64,000 nucleotides of DNA from CAZRHH01 sp964599885 (lineage in GTDB: Bacteria; Chloroflexota; Dehalococcoidia; DSTF01; JACRBR01): assembly GCA_964599885.1 (NCBI GenBank), contig CAZRHH010000003.1, positions 60,096 through 124,095 on the forward strand. The letters are read 5' to 3'. The position numbers and the translations under genes were made by a program. Positions within the stretch are counted from its first letter, which is position 1; every line of letters starts with the position of its first letter. The notes under the pieces were generated by a model. That model saw nothing but the letters and a program-made list of their open reading frames with translations. It was not told the DNA's origin and did no database searches. This document shows positions 25,037 to 33,871 of this stretch, one piece after another.

Positions 25037-26511
25037 CAGCGCCCCTCCAGCACGGCCACCGCATCGTCAAGGACGGTACGAAACTGCTGCGGCGGCGCCA
25101 CGCTCACCCAGACCATGAGTGCTAACGGCGTGACGATGCTCAATACGGCGGGCGCAGGGAGGCGCCGCACCGTCATACCCCGGCGCGGCTCGCGATAGGC
25201 GATCTGGATGATATGGCTCAGGAGGCTCACCCCGGCGAGCGCGACCAGCAGGATCCCCGCCACGCCGATGATCGCCCGGCCGTGAGCAAAGGAGCCGGCC
25301 ACCGCTCCGTACTCCGACGAAAACATCGCGAACGGCGGGAAGCCGACGAGCGCAAATGCGCCAACGAGCAGCACCGAGCCCGCCACGGGCGTCACCTGGA
25401 TCAGCCCGCGCATCCGGTGCATGGAGCGCGTCTTGAACGCCTGCACGACAGAGCCGGCGGCGAAAAACAGACTCGACTTCGTGAGCGAGTGGGCCACGAG
25501 ATGCAACATCGCGGCGTAGAGCGCGACAGGGCCACCAATGCCCACCGCCAACACGATGATCCCCATGTGTTCGACGCTGCTATACCCGAGCATGCGCTTG
25601 ATGTCGTGCTGCACGAGCAGGAACGGCACGGCGAGCGCGATGCTAAAGAGGCCAAACCCGATCATCAGATGATCCGGGTACGAGCTGCCGACGGCCGCGA
25701 TCGTCAACACGCGGAAACGGAGGATGGCATATACGGCGCAATTCAGGAGCACGCCGGAGAGCAAGCCCGAGATGGGAGAGGGCGCCTGGCTGTGCGCGTC
25801 AGGTAGCCAGGTGTGCATCGGCGCGAGTCCTGCCTTGGTGCCGTATCCAACAAGCACGAACACGAATGCGAGACGCATGACGTCTGGTTCCAGCGCTCCG
25901 CCCGACCGCGCGAGGACCGTCCAGTTCAGTGCATTGCCCGACTCGCCGACGATGGTGGTGGATGCGTAGTACGTCATCATCGTGCCGAAGAGGGCGAGCG
26001 CGATGCCGACCGAGCCCAGTACGAGGTATTTCCACGCCGCTTCAAGCGCCGCGCCGGTGCGATAGATGCTTACGAGCAGCACCGAGACGACGGTTGTCGC
26101 CTCGATCGCCACCCACATGATGCCGAGGTTGTTTGCGACGGGGACCGTGAGCATCGTGGCCATGAAGCCCATGAGTAGCGCGTAGTAGCGAGTCTGATCC
26201 TGTTCGCGCAGTTCGCCGTGGGCGACGTCATGAGCAATGTAGGACAGCGAGTTCATGGTGGCGCAGACGCCAACAACGCAGATCAGCACGAGCACGACGA
26301 CCGAGAGCGAATCGACGTACACCCAGCCGCGGTACGCGGACTGAGCGCCGTCAGTCTGGACCTTCGCTGCGATGGCGGCGGCGGCGGCCAGAGAGACGAT
26401 CGATGCCGTCAATGCCGTGGGCCCCGCGGCGCTGGGGCGCCGAAGCAGCCAGATGGCAAGCCCGCACACGAGCGGGACGACCACGAGGCATGCGACCGCG
26501 GTCTCGATCAT
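25036..26511 (-). CDS. hyfF: Hydrogenase-4 membrane subunit F (HyfF, NuoN/MrpD family)
   Basis: A 491-residue antiporter-like membrane protein from ATG 26511. Longer frames reaching 27381 only run over HyfE in another phase. Family landmarks are GIMWVAIEATTVVSVLL (glutamate of helix 5), GYGTKAGLAPMHTWLPDAHS (lysine of helix 7), QHDIKRMLGYSSVEHMGII, and the histidine-containing LHLVAHSLTKSSLFF. These residues line the half-channels used for proton or sodium translocation. ATG 26511 overlaps the HyfE stop (ATGA). Confidence 0.9.
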   Translation of the reverse strand: MIETAVACLVVVPLVCGLAIWLLRRPSAAGPTALTASIVSLAAAAAIAAKVQTDGAQSAYRGWVYVDSLSVVVLVLICVVGVCATMNSLSYIAHDVAHGELREQDQTRYYALLMGFMATMLTVPVANNLGIMWVAIEATTVVSVLLVSIYRTGAALEAAWKYLVLGSVGIALALFGTMMTYYASTTIVGESGNALNWTVLARSGGALEPDVMRLAFVFVLVGYGTKAGLAPMHTWLPDAHSQAPSPISGLLSGVLLNCAVYAILRFRVLTIAAVGSSYPDHLMIGFGLFSIALAVPFLLVQHDIKRMLGYSSVEHMGIIVLAVGIGGPVALYAAMLHLVAHSLTKSSLFFAAGSVVQAFKTRSMHRMRGLIQVTPVAGSVLLVGAFALVGFPPFAMFSSEYGAVAGSFAHGRAIIGVAGILLVALAGVSLLSHIIQIAYREPRRGMTVRRLPAPAVLSIVTPLALMVWVSVAPPQQFRTVLDDAVAVLEGR

Positions 26512-27167
26512 CCTCGCAAGCTCCTCAGGTGTTCGGTGTCCAGGGAGCCGAAGATCACGTGCATCCGCCCCGTGTAGACGAAGGCGACGAAGACCGCCAT
26601 GAGGAGGTCGAGGAAGATGCCGAACTCGACGACCAGCGGCATGCCATACGTCGCCGTCAGAGCCGCAAGCGCCATCCCGTTTTCGAGGACGAGGAAGCCG
26701 ACGATCTGTGCCATCGCCTGCCTGTGCGTGACCATCACCAGGATGCCGATCATCATGACCGTCACGGCGGTCGGCAGTACGTGTTCCGCCCCGATGGCCG
26801 TGTGAAACGGCTGACCGCCGAGCGTGCGCGCGAAGACCACGGCCAGCAACATGGCAATGGCGACGCCCGTGCGCTGGCCGACCGACGCCTGGACGTCGTG
26901 CGACGTCGGAATGCGCTGCAGAACGGTCCAGAGGATCGCCGGGACTGCTACTACCTTGACGATCAGCGTCAGCCCCGCGCCGGCGAGAATATGGGGCGAG
27001 CTCGTCGCAAGCCCGGCATAGAGCGCAGCCGTCGCGAGCATCAAGGACTGGACGCCCACCAGGAGCATCGCGCGTCCCAGCGAACGCGTCCACATGATGC
27101 CGATTGCGACGACCAGCATGGCCAGCGACAGCAAATCGATCGCGCTGCTGGCGAACTCGTTTGTCAT
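26508..27167 (-). CDS. hyfE: Hydrogenase-4 membrane subunit E (HyfE)
   Basis: A 219-residue membrane protein with about 6-7 helices. It carries the HyfE features GAGLTLIVKVVAVPAILWTV and QIVGFLVLENGMALAALT, the latter holding the conserved glutamate also found in NuoK. It sits between HyfC and HyfF in the membrane arm and is absent from the smaller Hyc complex, which supports a hydrogenase-4 rather than hydrogenase-3 type. It has 4-bp overlaps on both sides. Confidence 0.88.
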   Translation of the reverse strand: MTNEFASSAIDLLSLAMLVVAIGIMWTRSLGRAMLLVGVQSLMLATAALYAGLATSSPHILAGAGLTLIVKVVAVPAILWTVLQRIPTSHDVQASVGQRTGVAIAMLLAVVFARTLGGQPFHTAIGAEHVLPTAVTVMMIGILVMVTHRQAMAQIVGFLVLENGMALAALTATYGMPLVVEFGIFLDLLMAVFVAFVYTGRMHVIFGSLDTEHLRSLRG

Positions 27168-28117
27168 TGGAAGAGCACCCGCAGCGCGGCGCCAAGTGCT
27201 GCGGAAAACCCCGCGGCGCCGATGAGGTCGGGCAGCTCGAACAGCCGCATCTTCGCGAAGGCCGACTCGACGAGGCCGAGGCCGACGCCGGCGATGCTGA
27301 CCTTGACCACGACGAGCAGCGCGCCAAGCGCGTAACCCGGTGCACCGTCGAACCGTGCGAGCCCGAACGGGAGGAAGACATTGACGAAGAGAACCACGAG
27401 CACGAGTTGCTTGATCATGCTGGCAAACTGCAGCATGCCCAGGCTCCGTCCGGAGTACTCGATCAGCATCCCCTCGTGGATCATCGTCAATTCCAGGTGC
27501 GTGTCCGGATTGTCAACGGGGATGCGGCCGGTTTCGGCGACGAGCACCACGGCGAACGCCGCGGCGGAGAGCGCCCAGCTGAGACCAAGGAAGCGCGCCG
27601 GCTCTTGGTCGCCGAACGCCACGATGTCACCGAGGCGGGTGCTCCCCGGCCCGATCGCCAGCGCCACCAGCGATAGCAGGAGAACCGGCTCGACCAGGGC
27701 GCTGATCGCGAGCTCCCGGCTGCTCCCCATCTCGCCGAAGGCGCTGCCACTGTCCATGCCCCCCAGCGTGAGGAAAGCACGAGCGAGGGCGAGGAGGGAC
27801 ACGAACAAGATCAGATCGCCCGCTGTCGTCAGCGGCGTGCGGTGACCGAACGCCGGCACAAGCAGCGCCGCGGCGAGGACCGCCGCCATGACCGCGACGG
27901 GTGCCAGCCAGTGCACAAACGACGTCGAATCTGCGACCTGCTCCGCCCGGCCGAACCACTTCTCGAGGTCGTGGTACCCCTGTAGGAGGGGCGGTCCGCG
28001 GCGCAATTGCAGCCGCGCCTTGACCGACTTGATCAGCCCGTTGAGCAGTGGCGCGCTGACCGCGAGCGCGGACAGCTGAACCACCCCCAGCGTCGTCGCT
28101 TCGATTGCACCGTTCAT
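27164..28117 (-). CDS. hyfC: Hydrogenase-4 membrane subunit C (HyfC/HycD, NuoH family)
   Basis: A 317-residue NuoH-like subunit that anchors the soluble arm to the membrane. Typical are LQLRRGPPLLQGYHDLEKWF in the first cytoplasmic loop and ETGRIPVDNPDTHLELTMIH with EGMLIEYSG, whose charged residues couple electron transfer to ion movement. Eight helices are apparent. It overlaps HyfB and HyfE by 4 bp each. Confidence 0.9.
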   Translation of the reverse strand: MNGAIEATTLGVVQLSALAVSAPLLNGLIKSVKARLQLRRGPPLLQGYHDLEKWFGRAEQVADSTSFVHWLAPVAVMAAVLAAALLVPAFGHRTPLTTAGDLILFVSLLALARAFLTLGGMDSGSAFGEMGSSRELAISALVEPVLLLSLVALAIGPGSTRLGDIVAFGDQEPARFLGLSWALSAAAFAVVLVAETGRIPVDNPDTHLELTMIHEGMLIEYSGRSLGMLQFASMIKQLVLVVLFVNVFLPFGLARFDGAPGYALGALLVVVKVSIAGVGLGLVESAFAKMRLFELPDLIGAAGFSAALGAALRVLFQ

Positions 28118-30087
28118 CGGGCCACCAGCAACAGCACGATGAGCGCCGCCATGATGTACAGCAAGTAGAGTTGCACGCTGCCGTTCTGAAGGAGCCGCAG
28201 CCGTCCCGCCGTCCAGAGTGCCAAGGTGCGCGCGGGCGCGTAGACACGCTCCTCAAACAGGCCCGGCACCCGGCCTGAGTACTGCACGAGGCGCGGCAGC
28301 GGCGACACACCGTGGTAGGACACCTCGATGCGCCGCTCGGGGAGCAACACGCGGCTGAAAAAGAGGCGGATGGGCTTGGAAAACGATGTGGCGGTGTACT
28401 GCATCGACGGCTTGAACCGCATCCCGGTGGCCCAGACGGGGCCGCGGGCGCGGCGGTTCGCGCCGTAGAGAACACGCGTGACGATCCACGGCAGCGGCGC
28501 TAAGGCCATGAGCATACCGGCAATCACCACCGGCGAGAGCGACCCGCCGGGTGCCAACGTCAGGCGCTCGTGGTTGACGGTCGCGCCCTGGGATCCGAGC
28601 AGTGCCATCGGTATCGGCTCCAACCAACGGATGATCCACGGCGCGGCGAGACCCGTCGCGAGGCAACCCAGTGCGAGGGCGCCGAGCACTAGGTACATCG
28701 AGGCCGTCGACTCGGTCGCCGCGGCGGCTTCATCGGAACGCGGCAGTCCAAGGAAAGCGATGCCGAAGAGGCGGACGAAGCAAGCCACCGCAAGGCCGCC
28801 GGTGATAGCCAGGGCACCGAGCGCCGCCAGCCCGACGAGGCTCGACGCATCCCCACTGCTGCTGGCTCCGAGATCCACAAGGCTCCGGAATAACATCCAC
28901 TCGCCAACGAATCCGTTCAGCGGCGGCAGCGCCGCGATCGCCAGGCAACCGACCAGCACCGCGGAGCCGGTGTACGGCATGCGCCCGAGAAGACCGCCCG
29001 TACGATCGAGGTTCAGGCTATGCGTAGCCCGCTGCACCGAGCCGGCGCCCAGGAACAGGAGCGTCTTGAACCAGGCGTGATTGGTCGCGTGAAGCAGCCC
29101 AGCGATGAGTGCAGCCGACGCCAATGCCGGGTGGCCTTCGGCGCGCAACGTCAGCGCCGCGCCAAGAGCGACGGTGATGATGCCGACGTTTTCGACCGTA
29201 CTGTAAGCGAGAATGCGCTTTATGTCGCGCTCCATAAGCGCCCACAAGACGCCGAGCACCGCGCTCGAACTCCCCACCGCCATCAGCAGCATCCCCCACC
29301 AGGCTTCGCCCGGCTCAAGGAATCCGAACGATACGCGGATGAGGCCGTAGATGCCGACCTTGACCATCGCAGCGGACATGAGCGCCGAAACGTGCGAGGG
29401 CGCAACCGGATGCGCCCGCGGCAGCCACACGTGAAAGGGGACGAGGCCCGCTTTCGTGCCGAAGCCAATGACTGCGCACACGAAGGCCAAGGAGGCCATG
29501 GGGCGCGAGAGATCGGCATGATTCATCTCCGTGAACGTCGTCGAGCCCGCCGCGCGCGCAATGATGAAGAACGCGGCTACAACCAGAACCGTCGCGACGT
29601 GCGTCATCGCGAGATACAGGATCGCTGCCTGTCGCCGCGGGCGCGGGGCGCCGTCACCTAGGACGAGCAAGAAGCTCATCAACGCCATGCCCTCCCAGCC
29701 GACGAGGAAGGTGTAGACGTTCGCGGCGGCGGCAACGAATATCATCACCAGCAGAAACAGGGGGAGGACCGCATCGTCGAGGGCCCGCCGGCGCGCATAG
29801 CCCGTTCCGAATATGCATGAGGCCAATCCGACGCCACCGATGATCGCCGCGAAGACCGCGCCTAGCGGGTCGAGGTACAACGCGAACTGCGCGTAGGGCG
29901 CCGGTGACGAGAGCGTGACGTCAATGACGGAGTCCTGCGAGATGACGGAGACGGCAACGATGAGTGCCAGCGCGGACGCCAACGCACTCACCAGGAGCGA
30001 GCCGCGCATGCTCATCCTCGTTGGCGCCAGGGCGATCAGCGATGCAACTCCAAGGAGCACGAGAGAGAGGGCGAAGATTGCAGTCAC
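28114..30087 (-). CDS. hyfB: Hydrogenase-4 membrane subunit B (HyfB, NuoL/MrpA family)
   Basis: A 657-residue antiporter-like subunit and the first gene of the operon; the start is GTG 30087. Landmarks are FLVGWEGMALMSFLLVL (helix 5 glutamate), GFGTKAGLVPFHVWLPRAHP (helix 7 lysine), ERDIKRILAYSTVENVGII and LLHATNHAWFKTLLFLGAGS. About 14 helices are followed by a soluble C-terminal stretch and a last helix (LYLLYIMAALIVLLLVA). It is divergent from an ArsR regulator across 102 bp, so control by that regulator is likely. Confidence 0.9.
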   Translation of the reverse strand: MTAIFALSLVLLGVASLIALAPTRMSMRGSLLVSALASALALIVAVSVISQDSVIDVTLSSPAPYAQFALYLDPLGAVFAAIIGGVGLASCIFGTGYARRRALDDAVLPLFLLVMIFVAAAANVYTFLVGWEGMALMSFLLVLGDGAPRPRRQAAILYLAMTHVATVLVVAAFFIIARAAGSTTFTEMNHADLSRPMASLAFVCAVIGFGTKAGLVPFHVWLPRAHPVAPSHVSALMSAAMVKVGIYGLIRVSFGFLEPGEAWWGMLLMAVGSSSAVLGVLWALMERDIKRILAYSTVENVGIITVALGAALTLRAEGHPALASAALIAGLLHATNHAWFKTLLFLGAGSVQRATHSLNLDRTGGLLGRMPYTGSAVLVGCLAIAALPPLNGFVGEWMLFRSLVDLGASSSGDASSLVGLAALGALAITGGLAVACFVRLFGIAFLGLPRSDEAAAATESTASMYLVLGALALGCLATGLAAPWIIRWLEPIPMALLGSQGATVNHERLTLAPGGSLSPVVIAGMLMALAPLPWIVTRVLYGANRRARGPVWATGMRFKPSMQYTATSFSKPIRLFFSRVLLPERRIEVSYHGVSPLPRLVQYSGRVPGLFEERVYAPARTLALWTAGRLRLLQNGSVQLYLLYIMAALIVLLLVAR

Positions 30088-30189
30088 CCTCTGTTCCTCG
30101 TCATTCTCCCCTTCATCAAGATAGTCCTTGTCTTTGAAGATACGCTTATTCTAAGATTAGGCACATCGTGGCCGTAACGCAATGATTGG

Positions 30190-30558
30190 ATGGTCGGCAT
30201 GGCCGATTCCTTACAAGACTTCAAGGCCGGATTCTTCCGCGCGCTGGCGAGCCCGATCCGCGTCAGGCTCCTAGAGCTTCTCCGCGGAGGTGAAGCCACT
30301 GTCGGCGACCTGCAACAGAAGCTCGGTCTGGACTCGTCGAACGTCTCACAACACCTCTCCATCCTGCGAGCAAACTCGCTCGTCACGGCGCGTCGCGACG
30401 GAACGCGGATTTGGTATTCGGTGCAAGAACCTCAGATCTACACGATCCTCGACGCGGCCCGCGCGATCTTCGAGAACCAGGTGAACGCAAGCACGCGCCT
30501 GCTGGCGGCGCAGCGCCGCGCGCCGGCGGCGACAGCCCGGAAGGGTCGACATGCCTGA
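30190..30558 (+). CDS. ArsR-family winged-helix regulator (hydrogenase/malic enzyme locus)
   Basis: A 122-residue regulator. The winged helix includes RALASPIRVRLLELLRGGEA, DLQQKLGLDSSNVSQHLSIL (recognition helix) and RRDGTRIWYSV (wing). It lacks the usual ELCVCDL metal site and other cysteines, so it probably senses something other than a Cys-bound metal. It overlaps the malic enzyme gene by 8 bp and is divergent from hyfB. A paralogue with the same -NVSQHLSIL/-SASQHLSIL helix is encoded at 36654-37019. CTAAGATTAG within the 102-bp divergent gap is a possible half-operator. Confidence 0.85.
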   Translation: MVGMADSLQDFKAGFFRALASPIRVRLLELLRGGEATVGDLQQKLGLDSSNVSQHLSILRANSLVTARRDGTRIWYSVQEPQIYTILDAARAIFENQVNASTRLLAAQRRAPAATARKGRHA

Positions 30559-32005
30559 CAGCGGCGGAGCTCAGCTCCCTCCGGCGACCTACACCTTCAG
30601 CTTTCAGGCGGAGTACCCGAACATGCCGGGGATGCTCGCGCAAATCGCGACCGTCGTCGGCGAGTGCGGCGGCAACATCGGCGACATCGACGTCATCAGT
30701 TCGTCGGGCGATATGATCGTGCGCGAGATCAGCGTCTCGGCCCGCGACAGCGATCAGGCAAGAACGATCGTTGAACACTTGAGAGCGACGCCTCACGTCA
30801 CCGTGATCAGTGCAGCGGACCGCGTGTTTCTGTCGCACAGGGGCGGCAAGATAGAGATCCGCAACAAGGTTTCGGTAACAACGCGGCGCGACCTGTCAGT
30901 CGTCTACACGCCTGGCGTGGCGCGCGTCTGCCGAGCCATCGAGCGCCACCCGGACGCCGTCTGGGATTTAACCATACGTCGCAACTCCGTGGCGGTTGTC
31001 ACGGACGGAACGGCCGTCCTGGGGCTCGGGGACATCGGTCCGGAGGCGGCGTTGCCGGTGATGGAAGGCAAGGCGATGCTCTTCAAGCAGTTCGGAGGAG
31101 TGGACGCCTGGCCGATCTGCCTGCGGACGAAGGATCCTGACGAGATCGTCGAGACGGTAAAGCGAATCGCGCCGGGGTTCGGCGCTATCAATATGGAGGA
31201 CATATCCGCGCCCAGATGTTTTGCCATCGAGGAGCGGTTGCGCGCGGAGCTGGACATCCCCGTGTTTCATGATGACCAGCACGGCACGGCCGTCGTGGTG
31301 CTTGCCGCGGCCATCAACGCGCTCAAGGTCGTGGGCAAGAGCCCGTCAACGCTGCGAGTGGTCGTCTGCGGCGTGGGCGCGGCCGGCAGAGCATGCTCCA
31401 AGATGCTCATGGCATGGGGCGTGCAAGACCTCGTCGGCGTCGATGAACGCGGCATCGTGTACACGGCCCGGCCGGGTGACGCAGGTGATGCCTCCAAGGA
31501 GTGGTTCGCGGCGCACACCAACGCGCGCGACCTGCGCGGGGGCATGGGTCAAGCCATCGACGGCGCTGATCTCTTCCTGGGTGTTTCCGTGCCGGGCGTG
31601 CTGAGCGTCGAGCAGATAAAGATGATGAACCCTGACCCTATCGTCTTCGCGATGGCGAATCCGGACCCGGAGATTCGTCCCGAGCTCGCCGCGCCACACG
31701 TGACGGTAATGGCGACGGGCCGAAGCGACTTCCCCAACCAGATCAACAACGTGCTGTGTTTCCCCGGCCTTTTTCGTGGTGTGCTCGACGTACGCGCACG
31801 GGACATCAATGAGGCCATGAAGCTCGCCGCGGCCCACGCGATCGCGGCTGCGGTTTCGGAGAAGGAACTCGGCCCGGAATACATCATCCCTAGCGTCTTC
31901 CACTCCTCCATCTTTAAGGACGTTGCGCGCGCGGTGTCGCAGGCGGCGATCGAGACCGGTGTCGCTCAAGCTGGGGGCACTACGAGCGAATTGATGTTCA
32001 TCTAG
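30551..32005 (+). CDS. NAD(P)-dependent malic enzyme with N-terminal ACT domain
   Basis: A 484-residue enzyme. Residues 10-85 form an ACT-type regulatory domain (FQAEYPNMPGMLAQIATVVG, GGNIGDIDVI). The malic enzyme follows with the catalytic tyrosine in VVYTPGVARVC, the lysine in MEGKAMLFKQFGGV, the metal-binding acidic cluster in NMEDISAPRCF and FHDDQHGTAVV, and the NAD(P) loop CGVGAAGRAC. It converts malate to pyruvate and CO2, making NAD(P)H. It is coupled to the ArsR gene upstream and followed 52 bp later by an SdhA/FrdA flavoprotein, so C4-acid metabolism is grouped here next to the hydrogenase. Confidence 0.9.
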   Translation: MPDSGGAQLPPATYTFSFQAEYPNMPGMLAQIATVVGECGGNIGDIDVISSSGDMIVREISVSARDSDQARTIVEHLRATPHVTVISAADRVFLSHRGGKIEIRNKVSVTTRRDLSVVYTPGVARVCRAIERHPDAVWDLTIRRNSVAVVTDGTAVLGLGDIGPEAALPVMEGKAMLFKQFGGVDAWPICLRTKDPDEIVETVKRIAPGFGAINMEDISAPRCFAIEERLRAELDIPVFHDDQHGTAVVVLAAAINALKVVGKSPSTLRVVVCGVGAAGRACSKMLMAWGVQDLVGVDERGIVYTARPGDAGDASKEWFAAHTNARDLRGGMGQAIDGADLFLGVSVPGVLSVEQIKMMNPDPIVFAMANPDPEIRPELAAPHVTVMATGRSDFPNQINNVLCFPGLFRGVLDVRARDINEAMKLAAAHAIAAAVSEKELGPEYIIPSVFHSSIFKDVARAVSQAAIETGVAQAGGTTSELMFI

Positions 32006-32057
32006 CTTTCCGGCGCGTTGTCGCAGGCGGCGGGGTGTTATCAGGAGGCACAAGCCA

Positions 32058-33758
32058 ATGGCTGTCTACGAGCACGACGTCCTCGTCATCGGAGCCGGGT
32101 TGGCAGGCATGCGCGCGGCGATCCAGGCCCAACAGATGGGCGCGGACGTCGCGATGATCTCGAAGGTGCACCCGGTGCGCTCGCATTCGAACGCGGCGCA
32201 GGGTGGCGTCAACGGCCCCGGGCTGGGCGAGAACGGCGGCCCCTGGGAAGAGCACGCGTACGAGACGGTGAAAGCCTCCGACTACCTGGGCGACCAGGAC
32301 GCGATCACGATCCTCGCGCAAGAGGGCGGGCGCGAGGTGCTGCAGATGGAGCACTGGGGCGTCGTCTTCAGCCGCAGGCCGGACGGCAAGCTTGCGACGC
32401 GACGGTTTGGCGGTCTGGGGAAGGCGCGTACGTTCTTCGTCGGAGCTATTACGGGCCAGGCGATGCTGCATGTGCTGTACGAACAGCTTATGAAGCCCAG
32501 CATCTATCAGGCGATGCGGACGTACGAGGAGTGGTTCGTCACCAGCCTGATCGTCGACGACGGCCAGTGCCGCGGCGCCGTGGCGATGAACATCCGCACG
32601 GGCGGATTACACGCGATCACCTCAAAGGCAACGATCATCTGCACGGGTGGCCTCGGCCGTGTATACGAGCCATCGACGAACGCCCTCATCTGCACGGGCG
32701 ACGGCATCGCACAGGCGTACCGCGCGGGCGCGCCGGTAATGGACATGGAGATGGTGCAGATCCATCCGACGACGCTCAAAGGATCCGGCGTGCTGATCAC
32801 TGAGGCCGCCCGCGGTGAAGGCGGCTACTTGCTGAACAAGGACGGCGAACGCTTCATGTCGAAGTATGCGCCCAACATGATGGAGCTGGCGTCACGGGAT
32901 GTTGTGTCGCGTGCGGAGCAATCCGAGATCGACGAGGGGCGCGGCGTCGACGGCTCGGTATTCCTGGACATGCGGCATCTCGGCGAACAGCTAATCAAAG
33001 AGAAGCTCGAGGAGATCTATGAAATCGCCCGCGACCTCGTGAACATCGACATCACCAAGGAGCTGTTGCCGATCCGGCCGGGCATCCACTACGCAATGGG
33101 TGGCGTCAAGACCGATGCGAACGGCGCGACGCCGATGGCTGGCCTCTATGCTGCGGGCGAGGCGGCATGTGTCAGCGTGCACGGTGCGAACCGCGTTGGC
33201 GCGAACTCCCTGCTCGACACGATCGTGTTTGGGCGACGCGCGGCAGAGCACGCGGTGGCGTGGCTGCAAGGAAAGAAGTTTATGCCGGTGAAGGAAAGCG
33301 TGGTCGAGAACGACCGGGCGATGATCCGAGGCATCCTCGAACGCCCGCAGAACGACGACCGAGTTGCGAAAATCCGCCGCGATATGGGCATATCGATGAG
33401 TGAGAACGTCGGCATCTGGCGCTCGCCCGCACGACTGCAGCAGCAGGTCGGGAGACTCAATGAGATTCGCGCCCGCCACGCCAAGGTTGGCGTGGACGAC
33501 AAGGGAAAGGTGTTCAACACGGACCTGCTCTTCCATATCGAGTTGGGCTACATGATTGATTGCGCGGAGATGATCACGACGAGCGCGATCGAGCGGAAAG
33601 AGAGCCGCGGCGCGCACACCCGCCTCGACTACCCGAACCGCGACGACGAGAACTGGCTCAAGCACATCGTGTTGACGAAGCGGGGGGATGGCAACGAAAA
33701 GATGAGCTACATCCCGGTGACCATAACAGAGTGGCAACCGCAGGAGCGGAAGTACTAG
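32058..33758 (+). CDS. sdhA: Succinate dehydrogenase/fumarate reductase flavoprotein subunit
   Basis: A full-length 566-residue flavoprotein with the N-terminal FAD-binding loop VIGAGLAGMRAA, the covalent-FAD region VHPVRSHSNAAQGGVN, substrate-binding HPTTLKGSGVLITEAARGEG, and the C-terminal FAD segment ACVSVHGANRVGANSLLDTI. It interconverts succinate and fumarate at the membrane. No iron-sulfur or membrane-anchor subunit gene lies beside it, so partners must be encoded elsewhere, or it acts as a soluble fumarate reductase-like enzyme. It follows the malic enzyme by 52 bp; the two could form a malate-fumarate-succinate module. Confidence 0.92.
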   Translation: MAVYEHDVLVIGAGLAGMRAAIQAQQMGADVAMISKVHPVRSHSNAAQGGVNGPGLGENGGPWEEHAYETVKASDYLGDQDAITILAQEGGREVLQMEHWGVVFSRRPDGKLATRRFGGLGKARTFFVGAITGQAMLHVLYEQLMKPSIYQAMRTYEEWFVTSLIVDDGQCRGAVAMNIRTGGLHAITSKATIICTGGLGRVYEPSTNALICTGDGIAQAYRAGAPVMDMEMVQIHPTTLKGSGVLITEAARGEGGYLLNKDGERFMSKYAPNMMELASRDVVSRAEQSEIDEGRGVDGSVFLDMRHLGEQLIKEKLEEIYEIARDLVNIDITKELLPIRPGIHYAMGGVKTDANGATPMAGLYAAGEAACVSVHGANRVGANSLLDTIVFGRRAAEHAVAWLQGKKFMPVKESVVENDRAMIRGILERPQNDDRVAKIRRDMGISMSENVGIWRSPARLQQQVGRLNEIRARHAKVGVDDKGKVFNTDLLFHIELGYMIDCAEMITTSAIERKESRGAHTRLDYPNRDDENWLKHIVLTKRGDGNEKMSYIPVTITEWQPQERKY

Positions 33759-33871
33759 CGGTTGGCTCTTGGCTGTTGGCTTGTTGCCGACGGAGTCGGA
33801 GCGCGTATTGAAGGTCAAGCTGAAGGTAAAGCGGACGAACCCGGAGACGGATGTAGGTTCGCACATAGTGA

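Noticed and set aside
23939..25198. A 419-residue plus-strand frame opposite hyfG
   Set aside because: A long open antisense frame is expected in GC-rich coding DNA; it has no domain and no start signal.
25036..27381. A 781-residue hydrogenase fusion protein
   Set aside because: The upstream third is Ser/Arg-rich and lies out of phase over HyfE and HyfC. ATG 26511 with its ATGA overlap gives a normal HyfF.
22634..30087. Respiratory complex I (nuo) operon
   Set aside because: Gene order, the NuoC-NuoD fusion, HyfE and the conserved CGVC/CYAC ligand pairs show a hydrogenase-4-type complex; no nuoA, nuoE, nuoF, nuoG, nuoJ or nuoK is present.
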